DNA of 64,000 bases, taken from the NCBI RefSeq assembly GCF_009910675.1, contig NZ_RSEJ01000004.1, positions 124,001 to 188,000 of the forward strand. Direction: 5' to 3'. A model generated the notes under the pieces. The model ran no database searches, had not been told where the DNA came from, and was given only the letters and a program-made list of their open reading frames with translations. Position 1 is the stretch's first letter; each line of letters opens with the position of its first letter. The position numbers and the translations under genes were made by a program. The DNA comes from Photobacterium alginatilyticum (GTDB taxonomy: Bacteria > Pseudomonadota > Gammaproteobacteria > Enterobacterales > Vibrionaceae). Positions 8,863 through 16,625 of the stretch are shown in pieces.

Positions 8863-9468
8863 CTAATTTATGTCCAAGATCTTGTTAATTTTATGAAAAC
8901 ATGACGCAGATAGCTCAAATTGTATGGTTTGGAAACCAAAAGCTTGTGCTGCGTTGACATTTTGCTCGTGGTCATCAATATAGAGCGTCTCGCTAGGCTC
9001 CAAATCATATCGCTCGATGAGTAGCTTATAGATATCCGGATCGGGTTTCATCATCAGCTCTTTGCCAGAGACAATTCCACCTTTAAAAAGAGAGATGAAA
9101 TCGTTTCGTTCATTGAGTGTTTCAAAAAAAGCACTGCTCATATTGGTGAGATAATAAACGGAATAGTGATGATCCAGCAGTCGATACAAAAGCTCTTCGG
9201 TTTCTGTAATTTTCACCAGGCTATTGATAATATGTTCGAAAAAATCTTCCATACGTGAGACCGCTATTCCGGTTCTTGCCGCAAACTTAGGAATAACTTC
9301 AGCCATCAGCATGGTACCTCGATCTAGTGAGAGCCAGTCAGGATGATGAAAGACTTCTTCCAAAAGAAGGTGTTGCTCATCGGTAGAATCTGTAAAAGAA
9401 GCCACAATTTGGTGAGGATCCCAGTGGAAAAGAACAGCGCCAAAGTCAAAGATTACATTACGAATCAT
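8863..9468 (-). CDS. HAD-superfamily hydrolase
   Basis: A 201-residue haloacid dehalogenase-like phosphatase. ATG 9468 is chosen because motif I, IRNVIFDFGAVLFHWD, begins right after it. In this motif the usual DxD is DFG, so the second aspartate that acts as general acid is absent, as in some YihX-like proteins. Motif II is YYLTNMS, the motif III lysine lies in MMKPDPDIY, and motif IV is LYIDDHEQNV. The C1 cap is helical. The substrate is unknown. Confidence 0.85.
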   Translation of the reverse strand: MIRNVIFDFGAVLFHWDPHQIVASFTDSTDEQHLLLEEVFHHPDWLSLDRGTMLMAEVIPKFAARTGIAVSRMEDFFEHIINSLVKITETEELLYRLLDHHYSVYYLTNMSSAFFETLNERNDFISLFKGGIVSGKELMMKPDPDIYKLLIERYDLEPSETLYIDDHEQNVNAAQAFGFQTIQFELSASCFHKINKILDIN

Positions 9469-9588
9469 AAGAGTTTCCGTTTTACTACCATTTATTGATA
9501 ATATTCGGTAACTGGTAATCTGCAACATTGAGCAACGAACTTATTACCAGGTTCACAAATCCCAGAAAGTAGACGAGATTTTTTCCCA

Positions 9589-9912
9589 ATGAGTGATAAC
9601 AGCCGTTTGGTATTTTCCACAGAGACAGGCCGAATCAAAGAAGATAAAGCTGCACCGCAACGCCCAAAAGGTGACGGTGTTGTTCGCATTCAACGTCAAA
9701 CCAAAGGTAGAAAAGGCAAAGGAGTCTGCATCGTGACTGGCCTTGATCTTGAAGACGCTCAATTAAAGCTGCTGGCTGCAGAACTGAAGAAAGTTTGCGG
9801 CTGTGGTGGCTCCGTGAAAGATGGCAATATCGAGATCCAGGGCGACAAGCGTGACGTCATTAAAGCCACGCTTGAGAAAAAAGGCCACACAGTAAAACTA
9901 GCTGGCGGTTAA
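9589..9912 (+). CDS. yciH: SUI1/eIF1-like translation factor YciH
   Basis: A 107-residue protein of the SUI1 family: GVVRIQRQTKGRKGKGV, the central VTGLDLEDAQLKLLAAELKK helix and the C-terminal GNIEIQGDKRDVIKATLEKKGH. E. coli YciH influences start-site selection during initiation. The length fits. It stands alone, divergent from the HAD gene, and ends at a terminator. It appears to be the last conserved gene before the accessory region. Confidence 0.92.
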   Translation: MSDNSRLVFSTETGRIKEDKAAPQRPKGDGVVRIQRQTKGRKGKGVCIVTGLDLEDAQLKLLAAELKKVCGCGGSVKDGNIEIQGDKRDVIKATLEKKGHTVKLAGG

Positions 9913-9935
9913 TCGCAGAAGCTTAATGACAGAAG

Positions 9936-9958
9936 CCCGGGAAGTTCTCGGGTTTTTT
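9936..9958 (+). terminator. Rho-independent terminator of yciH
   Basis: CCCG-G-GAA pairs with TTC-T-CGGG, followed by six Ts, 24 bases after the yciH stop. Confidence 0.75.
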
Positions 9959-9965
9959 CTTATCA

Positions 9966-9995
9966 GTTAACTGCATGAACTGTACAGCAGTTAAC
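9966..9995. repeat. Inverted repeat GTTAACTGC-N12-GCAGTTAAC
   Basis: Two perfect 9-base arms, each with a GTTAAC core, are spaced 12 bases apart right after the yciH terminator. It could be an operator or a recombination site. No protein partner is visible. Confidence 0.4.
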
Positions 9996-10062
9996 AGATA
10001 GCTCTTGTAATTCAAGCTAGCTTTGAAGCACCAGGCAAACTGACCATTTGCAGCAGAGCTTA

Positions 10063-10087
10063 AAAATAGGTGTAAATTACCTATTTT
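10063..10087. repeat. Inverted repeat AAAATAGGT-N7-ACCTATTTT
   Basis: Perfect 9-base arms lie in the gene-free stretch 9959-10519. They are consistent with a dimeric repressor operator or a weak terminator. I see no convincing ORF in that stretch, whose last 240 bases turn abruptly GC-rich. Confidence 0.4.
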
Positions 10088-10519
10088 ATGGTAAATCCGT
10101 AATACTGTTAAATTGTACAGTACTGGAACGCGTACCATACACACATTGAGAGAATAGGAGGAAAGATATAAAGAAAACATGTTCTTACCCTCAAATCCTA
10201 TTTAACATAAGGTACATAATGCGCACTAATGGGTTATGATTTAACATCTTTGGGTCAGCGCCGATACCTTCGTCATTCCTCGTGAAAAAGTCATTGAAAA
10301 CAGTTGTTTAAACCGAAACGTCGCCATTTTTGCCCGCTTGGTTTGCGGCTAGATTGGTCCGTGCCGAAACGCGGACTCTGTGGCGCTGGTGTCCGTACGC
10401 CGTGTTCCATCGTCGCCAGCAATCGTGTCTGCGGTATCCATCGGAAAAAGCCAAGAGCTTCAACCCGATGGCCGAGAAGCTGCTGATTATCTTGCCCGCG
10501 CAAATCTTATAAAAATCAG

Positions 10520-10822
10520 GTGCCGGACGATACCCGCTGGCGCGGTTTCCGGGTCGACGAGGATTACGCGGTCATCGTGACGCCCACCGGGCGCCGTTTC
10601 AGTCCCAAGGAGCTGGATTCGTGGGCCGAGCGCGTCGACGAGTACCATGCCCTGAAACGGATGTACGAGCTGGACTATGTCCCGGTGCGCTCCAGCGTGG
10701 TCACGCCGCTGCCGTTCCGCGGCGGCCGCCGAGTCAAGGAGGTACAAAGTGACACGGTCACCAAGGCCAAGAAAAAGGCATACAGGAAGATACAGGCCAA
10801 GCGGAACAAACAAGCTCCCTAG
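10520..10822 (+). CDS. GC-rich hypothetical protein, probably transferred and possibly truncated
   Basis: A 100-residue frame opening at GTG 10520. The middle contains VDEDYAVIVTPTGRRFSPKEL and the last 30 residues are very basic (KAKKKAYRKIQAKRNKQ). I do not recognise it. The DNA from about 10280 to 10825 is far richer in G and C than its surroundings and codons end mostly in G or C, so it comes from another background. The equally GC-rich bases just upstream are open in several frames without a clear start. This may therefore be the 3' remnant of a larger broken gene. A perfect terminator follows. Confidence 0.4.
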   Translation: MPDDTRWRGFRVDEDYAVIVTPTGRRFSPKELDSWAERVDEYHALKRMYELDYVPVRSSVVTPLPFRGGRRVKEVQSDTVTKAKKKAYRKIQAKRNKQAP

Positions 10823-10836
10823 CCTGCGGGCATGAA

Positions 10837-10860
10837 AAAGCCCGCTATTGCGGGCTTTCT
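10837..10860 (+). terminator. Rho-independent terminator of the GC-rich ORF
   Basis: AAAGCCCGC pairs with GCGGGCTTT around TATT. It also overlaps the end of the minus-strand membrane gene, so it may act in both directions. Confidence 0.8.
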
Positions 10861-11438
10861 TAGCGTTTTGATTGCTTGATTGAAATTTTTTTATTGTGTT
10901 CTTTCAAATATGCTAATTCTTCTTCAGTATAAGATGGCTTTTTATCTAACTTTTCAATAGCATTTTTAATTTCTACACTCTTAATTTTCCTGTTCTTTAC
11001 TTTGGCTTTTAGATTAATCACATCACGGCTGATTTTTATTAGCTTAAACACGGTAAAAAGGCACACATATATCAATGTGATGCCAAGTGATGTAAGAATT
11101 AATAAAACCTGAAAGTTATCGATAGTAATAAAAGTTATCGCTAAAACAAAAACACTTGAGATAATGTAGAATATTTGAAGATGCCACAGTTTTTTTGTGT
11201 AACTGTCAACAATCAGTTTTAACTTAGCATGCTCACTAGATTTAATATCTTCAATGTCGATAACACTCGAAACCTGGGTCATTATGGAGCTACACATGGT
11301 GGCGACAGGCGCCACAGCTGCCCATATAAAACGGAGAACAGGCTTCATTGTTGACATTGTTACAGGGTCACTAAGAGTGTACATCACACCAAGCAAAACA
11401 AATGCTGATGATACTAATAACCCTAAAAGTAGCTTCAT
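10860..11438 (-). CDS. RexB-like four-helix membrane protein
   Basis: A 192-residue protein with four hydrophobic segments (about 1-22, 34-56, 88-108, 112-134) and a charged, lysine-rich C-terminal helix. The end of the fourth segment, LIYVCLFTVFKLIKISRD, lines up by eye with the last segment of lambda RexB (FIHICILVFQLYNLTRE). Lambda RexB is a four-helix inner-membrane protein that depolarises the cell during abortive infection. This protein is longer than RexB (144 aa). It overlaps the upstream RexA-like gene by 4 bases (ATGA). The DNA is AT-rich. The homology is inferred by eye and needs profile confirmation. Confidence 0.5.
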   Translation of the reverse strand: MKLLLGLLVSSAFVLLGVMYTLSDPVTMSTMKPVLRFIWAAVAPVATMCSSIMTQVSSVIDIEDIKSSEHAKLKLIVDSYTKKLWHLQIFYIISSVFVLAITFITIDNFQVLLILTSLGITLIYVCLFTVFKLIKISRDVINLKAKVKNRKIKSVEIKNAIEKLDKKPSYTEEELAYLKEHNKKISIKQSKR

Positions 11439-12514
11439 GCTGCCTCTATAGACTCAAGATTAATTTGATCTTTTAACCATTCCCTAATTTTCAAGTGTAG
11501 ATCGAGAATGTCAAGAACACCATCTCTATAAATGAGGTTTAGTTTTTTATTAATGCTTAATTTATTACCTTTAAGTTGACCAACTTTGTCATAGTCAATC
11601 TCAACTTCTATGTCATCGTCATTCATATGGCGTAAAGCACAAGATAACGAATTTATGATGTTTTGTGACTTTTTCTTTGCTTTTCGTTTGTATGTTACTT
11701 CAACAGAAACCTGAAGATCGCTACCTTCTAGTGCATCTGCTAATATTTCTTCATCTGTAATATTAAACCTATCTCTGACTTCAGAAGGAATCATGTCCTT
11801 AATAAAGCTTAAACCTCTTCCTGATGGTTTAAAATTAACCTTCTTTGTTTGAAGCATATCAACATATTCAGGTTCATTCTCCATTTCTTTGATTGGTTTA
11901 TCATTTACCTTTTCTATAATTTGAGAACCAACTCGTAGTGTTTTTGTGTTTGCTTTCTCAATTTTCTCCCGTTGTTCCTTAGGAATCTCTTTGGTAAGCA
12001 TAAAGCCTGCATCTTCAAGAACACTTGAACTATGTAGAAGCCAGTTAATATGCTTTTCTAAGTCACGGATTAACAGATATGATGATTGAATGATTACGAC
12101 GTGATTTTCAAACACAGCAAAATACATTATTGAGTCTAAAAATTCTCTTCTCTTTCCATCTTCTGCCACGGGAGGTGCAACTTGCTCAATTGTTAAATGC
12201 TTAGCACCATCATCAACCTTAACCATTGATTTATAAGCACCATCTGAATAGCGAACAACCTCTCCAAATAAGATTCCAAAGCTCTCGCTCGTATGGTTTA
12301 TGAAGATTTTAACCTGATCAAGGTCTTCATCATGTTGTGATGTATCTTCGGCCGCAACTAACTGATAACGGTCTTTAACATATGGCATGCTTTTTAAAGC
12401 AGCAGTTAAAAGACTCTGTAAAGTAGCAGCCGTTTTGTGATTACCAATCTTAGCCATTCGATAATGGAGCATTTTGTATTTATGCTCAACAACGCTTTCA
12501 ACTTCTTTCATCAT
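11435..12514 (-). CDS. RexA-like cytoplasmic protein
   Basis: A 359-residue soluble protein without signal or membrane segments. Its block order parallels lambda RexA (279 aa). A strand-rich middle ends in YFAVFENHVVIIQS, then IRDLEKHINWLL (compare SFLFVEGDTIGF and SDLTDFLIG). Later, LEGSDLQVSVEVTYKRKAK followed by a helix compares with FDSLDIVIKPKFKRDIKK. RexA is the DNA-binding sensor that triggers RexB. Two starting methionines are possible. The gene order and 4-base overlap match rexA-rexB, but no CI-like repressor adjoins. The assignment is by eye only; a different phage-defence pair is possible. Confidence 0.5.
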   Translation of the reverse strand: MMKEVESVVEHKYKMLHYRMAKIGNHKTAATLQSLLTAALKSMPYVKDRYQLVAAEDTSQHDEDLDQVKIFINHTSESFGILFGEVVRYSDGAYKSMVKVDDGAKHLTIEQVAPPVAEDGKRREFLDSIMYFAVFENHVVIIQSSYLLIRDLEKHINWLLHSSSVLEDAGFMLTKEIPKEQREKIEKANTKTLRVGSQIIEKVNDKPIKEMENEPEYVDMLQTKKVNFKPSGRGLSFIKDMIPSEVRDRFNITDEEILADALEGSDLQVSVEVTYKRKAKKKSQNIINSLSCALRHMNDDDIEVEIDYDKVGQLKGNKLSINKKLNLIYRDGVLDILDLHLKIREWLKDQINLESIEAA

Positions 12515-12794
12515 CAGCTCTTAGTATACTTGCCTAAAAATATAGACAAGATTATCACAACTGAAAATATTCAAACAAACAATAATTAAAAATAAATCAC
12601 TTACTAATCATTCACTTCCCGTTCCCACTCTAACTTTAACAGTCTCTTGTCATGGCTATTCAGCACTTTTTTAGTTCATTTAGTACTGATTCGTGGGCTC
12701 TAACTGAACGAAAAAGTAAATAACACATAATAAGAGTTGGAGGTGTTACCCCCAACTCTGAAAACAGCTTGATGAGCTCTCCCATCCGGGCCCC

Positions 12795-12992
12795 CTAGCC
12801 TTTTTCTTTGCGGGCGACATCCCAGAGGCCGATAGTGGCAGCGGCTGCAACCGGAATGGCTCCGCCAATCTGAGCGCCAGACTCACCAAGGGTAACGGTG
12901 ACCAGCTCGCTATTTCCGGTCAGCAAGCCGATAACAGCACTGCCGAGCAGCATCAGTCCGGTCTTGGTGCTGGATTCTTTCAGGTTAATCAT
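12795..12992 (-). CDS. Small hydrophobic protein, holin-like or phage-derived
   Basis: A 65-residue protein with two hydrophobic stretches (about 10-24 and 42-58) separated by a Thr/Gly-rich turn (TGNSELVTVTLGESG) and a charged tail (DVARKEKG). The size and hairpin topology fit holins or small phage membrane proteins, but I do not recognise the family. Its G+C content is higher than that of the Rex-like genes beside it. A frameshifted second copy lies 600 bases away, suggesting duplication within a decayed element. The upstream side carries a perfect 14-bp inverted repeat. Confidence 0.6.
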   Translation of the reverse strand: MINLKESSTKTGLMLLGSAVIGLLTGNSELVTVTLGESGAQIGGAIPVAAAATIGLWDVARKEKG

Positions 12993-13023
12993 AACAGTCC
13001 TTGTGAAGTGCGATAACCTAGGT

Positions 13024-13057
13024 CATATGAGAACTGTTTATATACAGTTCTCATATG
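13024..13057. promoter_or_regulatory. Perfect 14-bp inverted repeat between divergent genes
   Basis: CATATGAGAACTGT and its exact complement flank a 6-base TTATAT loop, 32 bases before the small hydrophobic-protein gene and 75-81 bases before the divergent Cys-containing gene. It is a likely shared operator. The inner CTG-N8-CAG is two bases too short for a LexA box. Confidence 0.55.
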
Positions 13058-13131
13058 CTCAACACTTGCCCCTACCCATTAATGGTTAAACCCATTTGCA
13101 TAGTCTATGTTTAAGACGTGGGGAGATAGAG

Positions 13132-13347
13132 GTGGATATGAATGCAGCTGATTTAAATAAACATGTACAAACTTATCCTGATATGAAGTGTTCGGCTTGT
13201 GGTGAAATGTATAACTATGTTTTCTTACAATCAGCAACACTCGCTTTTTGTCCGACCTTGAATATGGTTGAGCTTGATGAAGCTCTCCTTCAGATAAAAC
13301 AGGAACGACTCCAAGGTAGAGTTGATGTGACTTGTAAAGATCATTAA
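13132..13347 (+). CDS. Small Cys-containing protein, zinc-knuckle-like
   Basis: About 71 residues. The start is either GTG 13132, with GGGGAG six bases upstream, or ATG 13138, preceded by GAGGTG. The first fits ribosome spacing better. Residues include KCSACGEMYNYVF and later FCPTL, giving CxxC plus one more Cys, possibly a metal knuckle. I do not recognise the family. It is divergent from the hydrophobic-protein gene across the inverted repeat and is closed by a strong terminator, which supports it being a real gene. Confidence 0.6.
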   Translation: MDMNAADLNKHVQTYPDMKCSACGEMYNYVFLQSATLAFCPTLNMVELDEALLQIKQERLQGRVDVTCKDH

Positions 13348-13369
13348 AGCCCCTTTCGGGGCTTTTTTT
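13346..13369 (+). terminator. Rho-independent terminator
   Basis: AAAGCCCC-TTTC-GGGGCTTT followed by a T run starts at the stop codon of the Cys-containing gene. Confidence 0.85.
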
Positions 13370-13410
13370 GTGGATGATAAAACAATTTGATCAATTTTCC
13401 TCTTTTGGAT

Positions 13411-13580
13411 CCCATAGTCTTTTTCCTTTCAAGCAATGTCCCAGAAGCCGATAGTCGCATCAGCAGCAACGGAAATGGCCCCACTAAGTTGCGCACCGGA
13501 CTCACAAGGGTGACGGTGACCAGAGCGCTATTCCCAGTCAGAAGGCCAAGGCAACAATGCCGTGTAATAGCGTGTAATAG
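13411..13580 (-). pseudogene. Frameshifted second copy of the small hydrophobic-protein gene
   Basis: This stretch aligns with 12795-12960. The CCCAGAAGCCGATAGT block corresponds to CCCAGAGGCCGATAGT, and GGGTGACGGTGACCAG to GGGTAACGGTGACCAG. A base is lost in CTCACAAGGGT (copy 1 has CTCACCAAGGGT), which breaks the frame. The stop has changed, and the promoter-proximal part is shortened. It is a decayed duplicate and marks this interval as old mobile DNA. Confidence 0.75.
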
Positions 13581-13685
13581 AATCAATGATGATAAAGACC
13601 TATATTGACCTTGTTCCAGTTAGCGAAGTTTGCTTGAAGTAAATGGAACTTTCGCAATTAAACTTCAATAAAAGGAAACAAAGAT

Positions 13686-14384
13686 ATGTCTCAAAATTAT
13701 CACGAGCTCCAAGAGTCACTTCTTGATCTAACTAGTTCAGTCAATTTGTGGACAAGTAGTTTAAACAACGCGATTGTAACCTCTTCAAATACGGTCACTA
13801 TCAACGAGAAGACAGTATTGAACAGTGACTTGGGTGGCCTAGGAGCATTTGTTGGCGTCTGGGAAGGAACTGGTGCGCCAAATAGTATGAGCCAAATTGT
13901 CGGTAAAACCGACTTAGACGGTACTTCGCGTGGTCAGTTTGCATCAAAAACGATAGAAACAAGCGACCCCGGTGTGAACCTGATGAATGGAACCTATAGC
14001 ATTGGCTTGTTCCTTCGTGCTGGTGATGTGCTTTCCTTAGTTGCAACTGCACTGCTAAATCAATCTAACCCATTGAATTATCAATCTACTTCAGTGTTTG
14101 TCACAAACGCAACAACTCAGAACATCAGCGTTAATTACCAAGTACCAAATAATATTGCACCGGGTTCACGATTAGACTGGATTTACCTATTTAAAGGTGA
14201 TCAACCAGTTATGAACAATTCAAGTTACCTAAAACATGTTGCTGTAAGTTCCAATAACCCCGGCGGTATTGTAACTATTGACGTGAGTGGACTTACACTA
14301 ACACCTGGCCATTACATTGTTCAGTATAACCCTGGTCACTCTCTTCAGACTGTAGGTGCAGCATACTCGTTCTACATTCAATAA
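13686..14384 (+). CDS. Orphan 232-aa beta-rich protein
   Basis: ATG 13686 is preceded by AAAAGGAAACAAAGAT, a good ribosome site. There is no signal peptide. The first 60 residues are Ser/Thr/Asn-rich with helical character (YHELQESLLDLTSSVNLW). The C-terminal 80 residues look like an immunoglobulin-like or jelly-roll sandwich: ISVNYQVPNNIAPGSRLDWIY, then GGIVTIDVSGLTLTPGHYIV and SFYI. I do not recognise the family. The composition suits a surface-binding, tail-fibre or secreted protein, but this is a guess. It lies in the accessory interval with no operon partner. Confidence 0.75.
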   Translation: MSQNYHELQESLLDLTSSVNLWTSSLNNAIVTSSNTVTINEKTVLNSDLGGLGAFVGVWEGTGAPNSMSQIVGKTDLDGTSRGQFASKTIETSDPGVNLMNGTYSIGLFLRAGDVLSLVATALLNQSNPLNYQSTSVFVTNATTQNISVNYQVPNNIAPGSRLDWIYLFKGDQPVMNNSSYLKHVAVSSNNPGGIVTIDVSGLTLTPGHYIVQYNPGHSLQTVGAAYSFYIQ

Positions 14385-14407
14385 TACTCGGCAATACAGA
14401 ACTCGCC

Positions 14408-14995
14408 TTACAAGTTTTGCTCATCACAAGTGAGGCGAGTTTCATCACGATGAAAACCATCCTTTAGAGCATGGAACCACTCCTCGCGAAGCACACCCAG
14501 TTTAACCGAGTCGTAATATTGCCCCTGAAAGTAGCGTACTTTCCTCAGTCTTGCCTCTAGTGTCATACCAATGGATTGTGCGCAAGCGACCATTCTTGGA
14601 TTACCAGACCATGTCGTTAACCCAACACGTGCAATTTCAAGCGTATTGAACAGGTGTGTTATCCAAGGGATTAGAGCTTTTCTACCCACTCCCTTACTCC
14701 AGTAGCGGCTATCGTAAATGATGACGCCAACTTCTAGCCACCGTGTTCGCTGGTCTTCCCAGTAGTAAGAAACACTGCCAATCACTACTCCCTGGTACTC
14801 AATCAAAAGCGCGTCGATACCTTCACATAGCCGCTTAAACATACCAGCTTCGAATTCTTCCAGTGTCGGTGTTGAGTACGGAAAATATGGACCGTTAAAC
14901 TTTGTCCACTCTTCATCTGTAGTCAGCAATGAATATAAAGGTAGTTTATCTTCACTAGTAGCAACTCTTAGCTTTATTTCATCAATATGGAGCAT
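14408..14995 (-). CDS. GNAT-family N-acetyltransferase (RimJ/RimL type)
   Basis: A 195-residue protein. Its pattern is RVATSEDKLPLYSLL, VVIGSVSYYWED, EVGVIIYDSRYWSKGVGRKAL (the acetyl-CoA pyrophosphate loop is W-x-K-G-x-G-x-x-A) and NPRMVACAQSIGM. It belongs with RimJ/RimL-like and ribosomal or small-molecule acetyltransferases. The substrate cannot be told. It converges on the orphan beta-rich gene and marks the edge of the accessory interval. The following 745 bp have no gene. Confidence 0.85.
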   Translation of the reverse strand: MLHIDEIKLRVATSEDKLPLYSLLTTDEEWTKFNGPYFPYSTPTLEEFEAGMFKRLCEGIDALLIEYQGVVIGSVSYYWEDQRTRWLEVGVIIYDSRYWSKGVGRKALIPWITHLFNTLEIARVGLTTWSGNPRMVACAQSIGMTLEARLRKVRYFQGQYYDSVKLGVLREEWFHALKDGFHRDETRLTCDEQNL

Positions 14996-15740
14996 AGGAG
15001 GACCTTCTATTACTGTTGTTCAATCTTGTAAGAGTGACACTGTAACCCGATTGAAAAATCATACAATTTGAGCCATATATTAGATATAACTATTCTACCA
15101 ATTAATAAACAGCAAAAAACCTGCTAGGAGCATGGAATACGCATTCCAACACAAATAAAAATTGAACTCACAGAAATGAATTTTAATGATTACTCTCTAG
15201 AAATAATCATTATTGAAAATCATATAATCGCTAAAGGAAATTTATAAAACATTCAGGCAAGTGATACCTATCGCAATATTCTTAAGCTAGCTGATGAATT
15301 TAGTTAAAGATAATTTTCTCAGCTATTATTAATAGAAATTAAGCGATTAAATTTTATGTAACTATATATAGCCATCATTGACGGGCGTCACAATAAAATA
15401 ACCCAGACGCAACAAGTTACAGCGTCACAATGGCATTTTAGGCACATTAATCATGCGTAATATACATCCACTTAGATATCCCCCTTCTCCCAGAATGATT
15501 ATATCCCATTGATATAAAAGCACTAACCTTTTTACTCATGTCAAAATACAGCATTAAATCATTTCTTAAAATGAAATTCATGATCCATTGCCCTACCTCT
15601 TCTAAATAACAAATGGTTATACCTATTTGCAATATTTGAGGTGTTATCGAATAGAATATGCAACATGTGTATGTTACTGTGGTTGTGTATAGGAAAATAA
15701 GTATAAAAATATTGTTGTACAATTTATTGAGGGAAATGGT
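14996..15740. other. AT-rich gene-free spacer before the sigma-factor gene
   Basis: About 745 bp rich in A and T with no supportable ORF. It holds an AATGATTA-N11-TAATCATT inverted repeat near 15187 and then ATAATCATTAT, which partly matches a Fur box. The last 100 bases probably carry the sigma-factor promoter, and GAGGGAAATGGT precedes its ATG. The length of the leader suggests complex or small-RNA control, but no specific RNA could be recognised. Confidence 0.4.
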
Positions 15741-16616
15741 ATGGATATCAGACCGCAAGATGTACATGGATTTGAAACAGATGTCATACACCTATATCTA
15801 CAGGATATAGCGCAGAAGCCACTGTTATCTAAACATGATGAAATTCAATATAGCCGTAAGAGCCTTTTAGGTGATGAGTATGCAAAAGCTACGATGATTG
15901 AAAGTAATCTTCGCCTTGTTGTGAGTATTGCGAAGAAATACCGTGGTAGCGGCATGTTATTAAGTGATCTAATCGATGAAGGAAACATCGGTTTAATTAC
16001 TGCCGTTGAAAAATTCGATCCGGAACGCGGATTCCGATTTTCAACTTATGCAACATGGTGGATAAAACAGACCATTGAACGCTCTATACACAATCAAGCC
16101 CGTACGATTCGTCTTCCTGTGCATGTCTCTAAGGAAATAAATACGATTCTGCGAACTTATAAGCAGTTAATGAAAAGCTCCAACCAGGAGCCAAGCCATG
16201 AAGAAATTGCTGAGAAGCTTGAACGAAGTGTCGATGATGTCTCAAGCGTATTAGCGCTCGATGCTCCTGTTGTATCTATTGACCAGGCAATCACAGAAGA
16301 CAGCAACTCACAGACAATTTCTGCATTTATTGCCGACAACACATCAACCCAACCCGATACCGTTATCAACAAGCAGGATATACGAAACTTGGCAATATCG
16401 ATGTTGGACTGCCTCAATGAACGAGATCGAGAAATCATTTGTCGTCGTTTTGGTCTGCTAGGCCATGAAGTGCAGACATTACAACAGGTAGCAGATGAAG
16501 TGGGTTTAACCAGAGAGCGTATTCGACAGCTGCAAGTAAGCTCCTTGAATAAGCTAAAGAATACATTAAAACGTAACAATTATGATCTTGAACTACTCTT
16601 CTCTGAAATCGCTTAA
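15741..16616 (+). CDS. RpoS-like alternative sigma factor (group 2 sigma-70)
   Basis: A 291-residue sigma factor. Region 1.2 is [16 protein letters not shown]. Region 2 has [16 protein letters not shown] and [19 protein letters not shown] (-10 recognition), with [12 protein letters not shown] in region 3. Region 4 has [17 protein letters not shown] and the helix-turn-helix [18 protein letters not shown] (-35 recognition). It is closest to RpoS but about 40 residues shorter, and divergent enough to be a paralogue like RpoQ of Aliivibrio. Stationary-phase rpoS normally follows nlpD, which is absent here. A hairpin follows the stop. Confidence 0.88.
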   Translation: MDIRPQDVHGFETDVIHLYLQDIAQKPLLSKHDEIQYSRKSLLGDEYAKATMIESNLRLVVSIAKKYRGSGMLLSDLIDEGNIGLITAVEKFDPERGFRFSTYATWWIKQTIERSIHNQARTIRLPVHVSKEINTILRTYKQLMKSSNQEPSHEEIAEKLERSVDDVSSVLALDAPVVSIDQAITEDSNSQTISAFIADNTSTQPDTVINKQDIRNLAISMLDCLNERDREIICRRFGLLGHEVQTLQQVADEVGLTRERIRQLQVSSLNKLKNTLKRNNYDLELLFSEIA

Positions 16617-16625
16617 CAACACCCT

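Noticed and set aside
9923..10180. Minus-strand 85-aa ORF after yciH
   Set aside because: It runs through the yciH terminator and both dyads, has no ribosome site and resembles no protein.
10291..10580. Several overlapping ORFs of 60-70 aa in the GC-rich fragment
   Set aside because: GC-rich DNA keeps many frames open. None has a start signal or recognisable sequence. Only the 10520-10822 frame, with its terminator, was kept.
13034..13047. LexA-like box CTGTTTATATACAG
   Set aside because: The CTG and CAG are separated by 8 bases, while LexA needs 10. The arms belong to a longer specific dyad.
10860..13600. Intact prophage
   Set aside because: No capsid, terminase, portal, tail or replication gene is present. 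Only remnants and a possible defence pair remain.
15186..15225. Fur-box-like AATGATTA / ATAATCATTAT segment
   Set aside because: Only one half matches well, and no iron gene is near. AT-rich DNA gives such matches by chance.
15447..15791. Minus-strand 114-aa ORF upstream of the sigma factor
   Set aside because: It overlaps the sigma-factor start and has the Ile/Tyr/Cys-rich make-up of translated AT-rich spacer.
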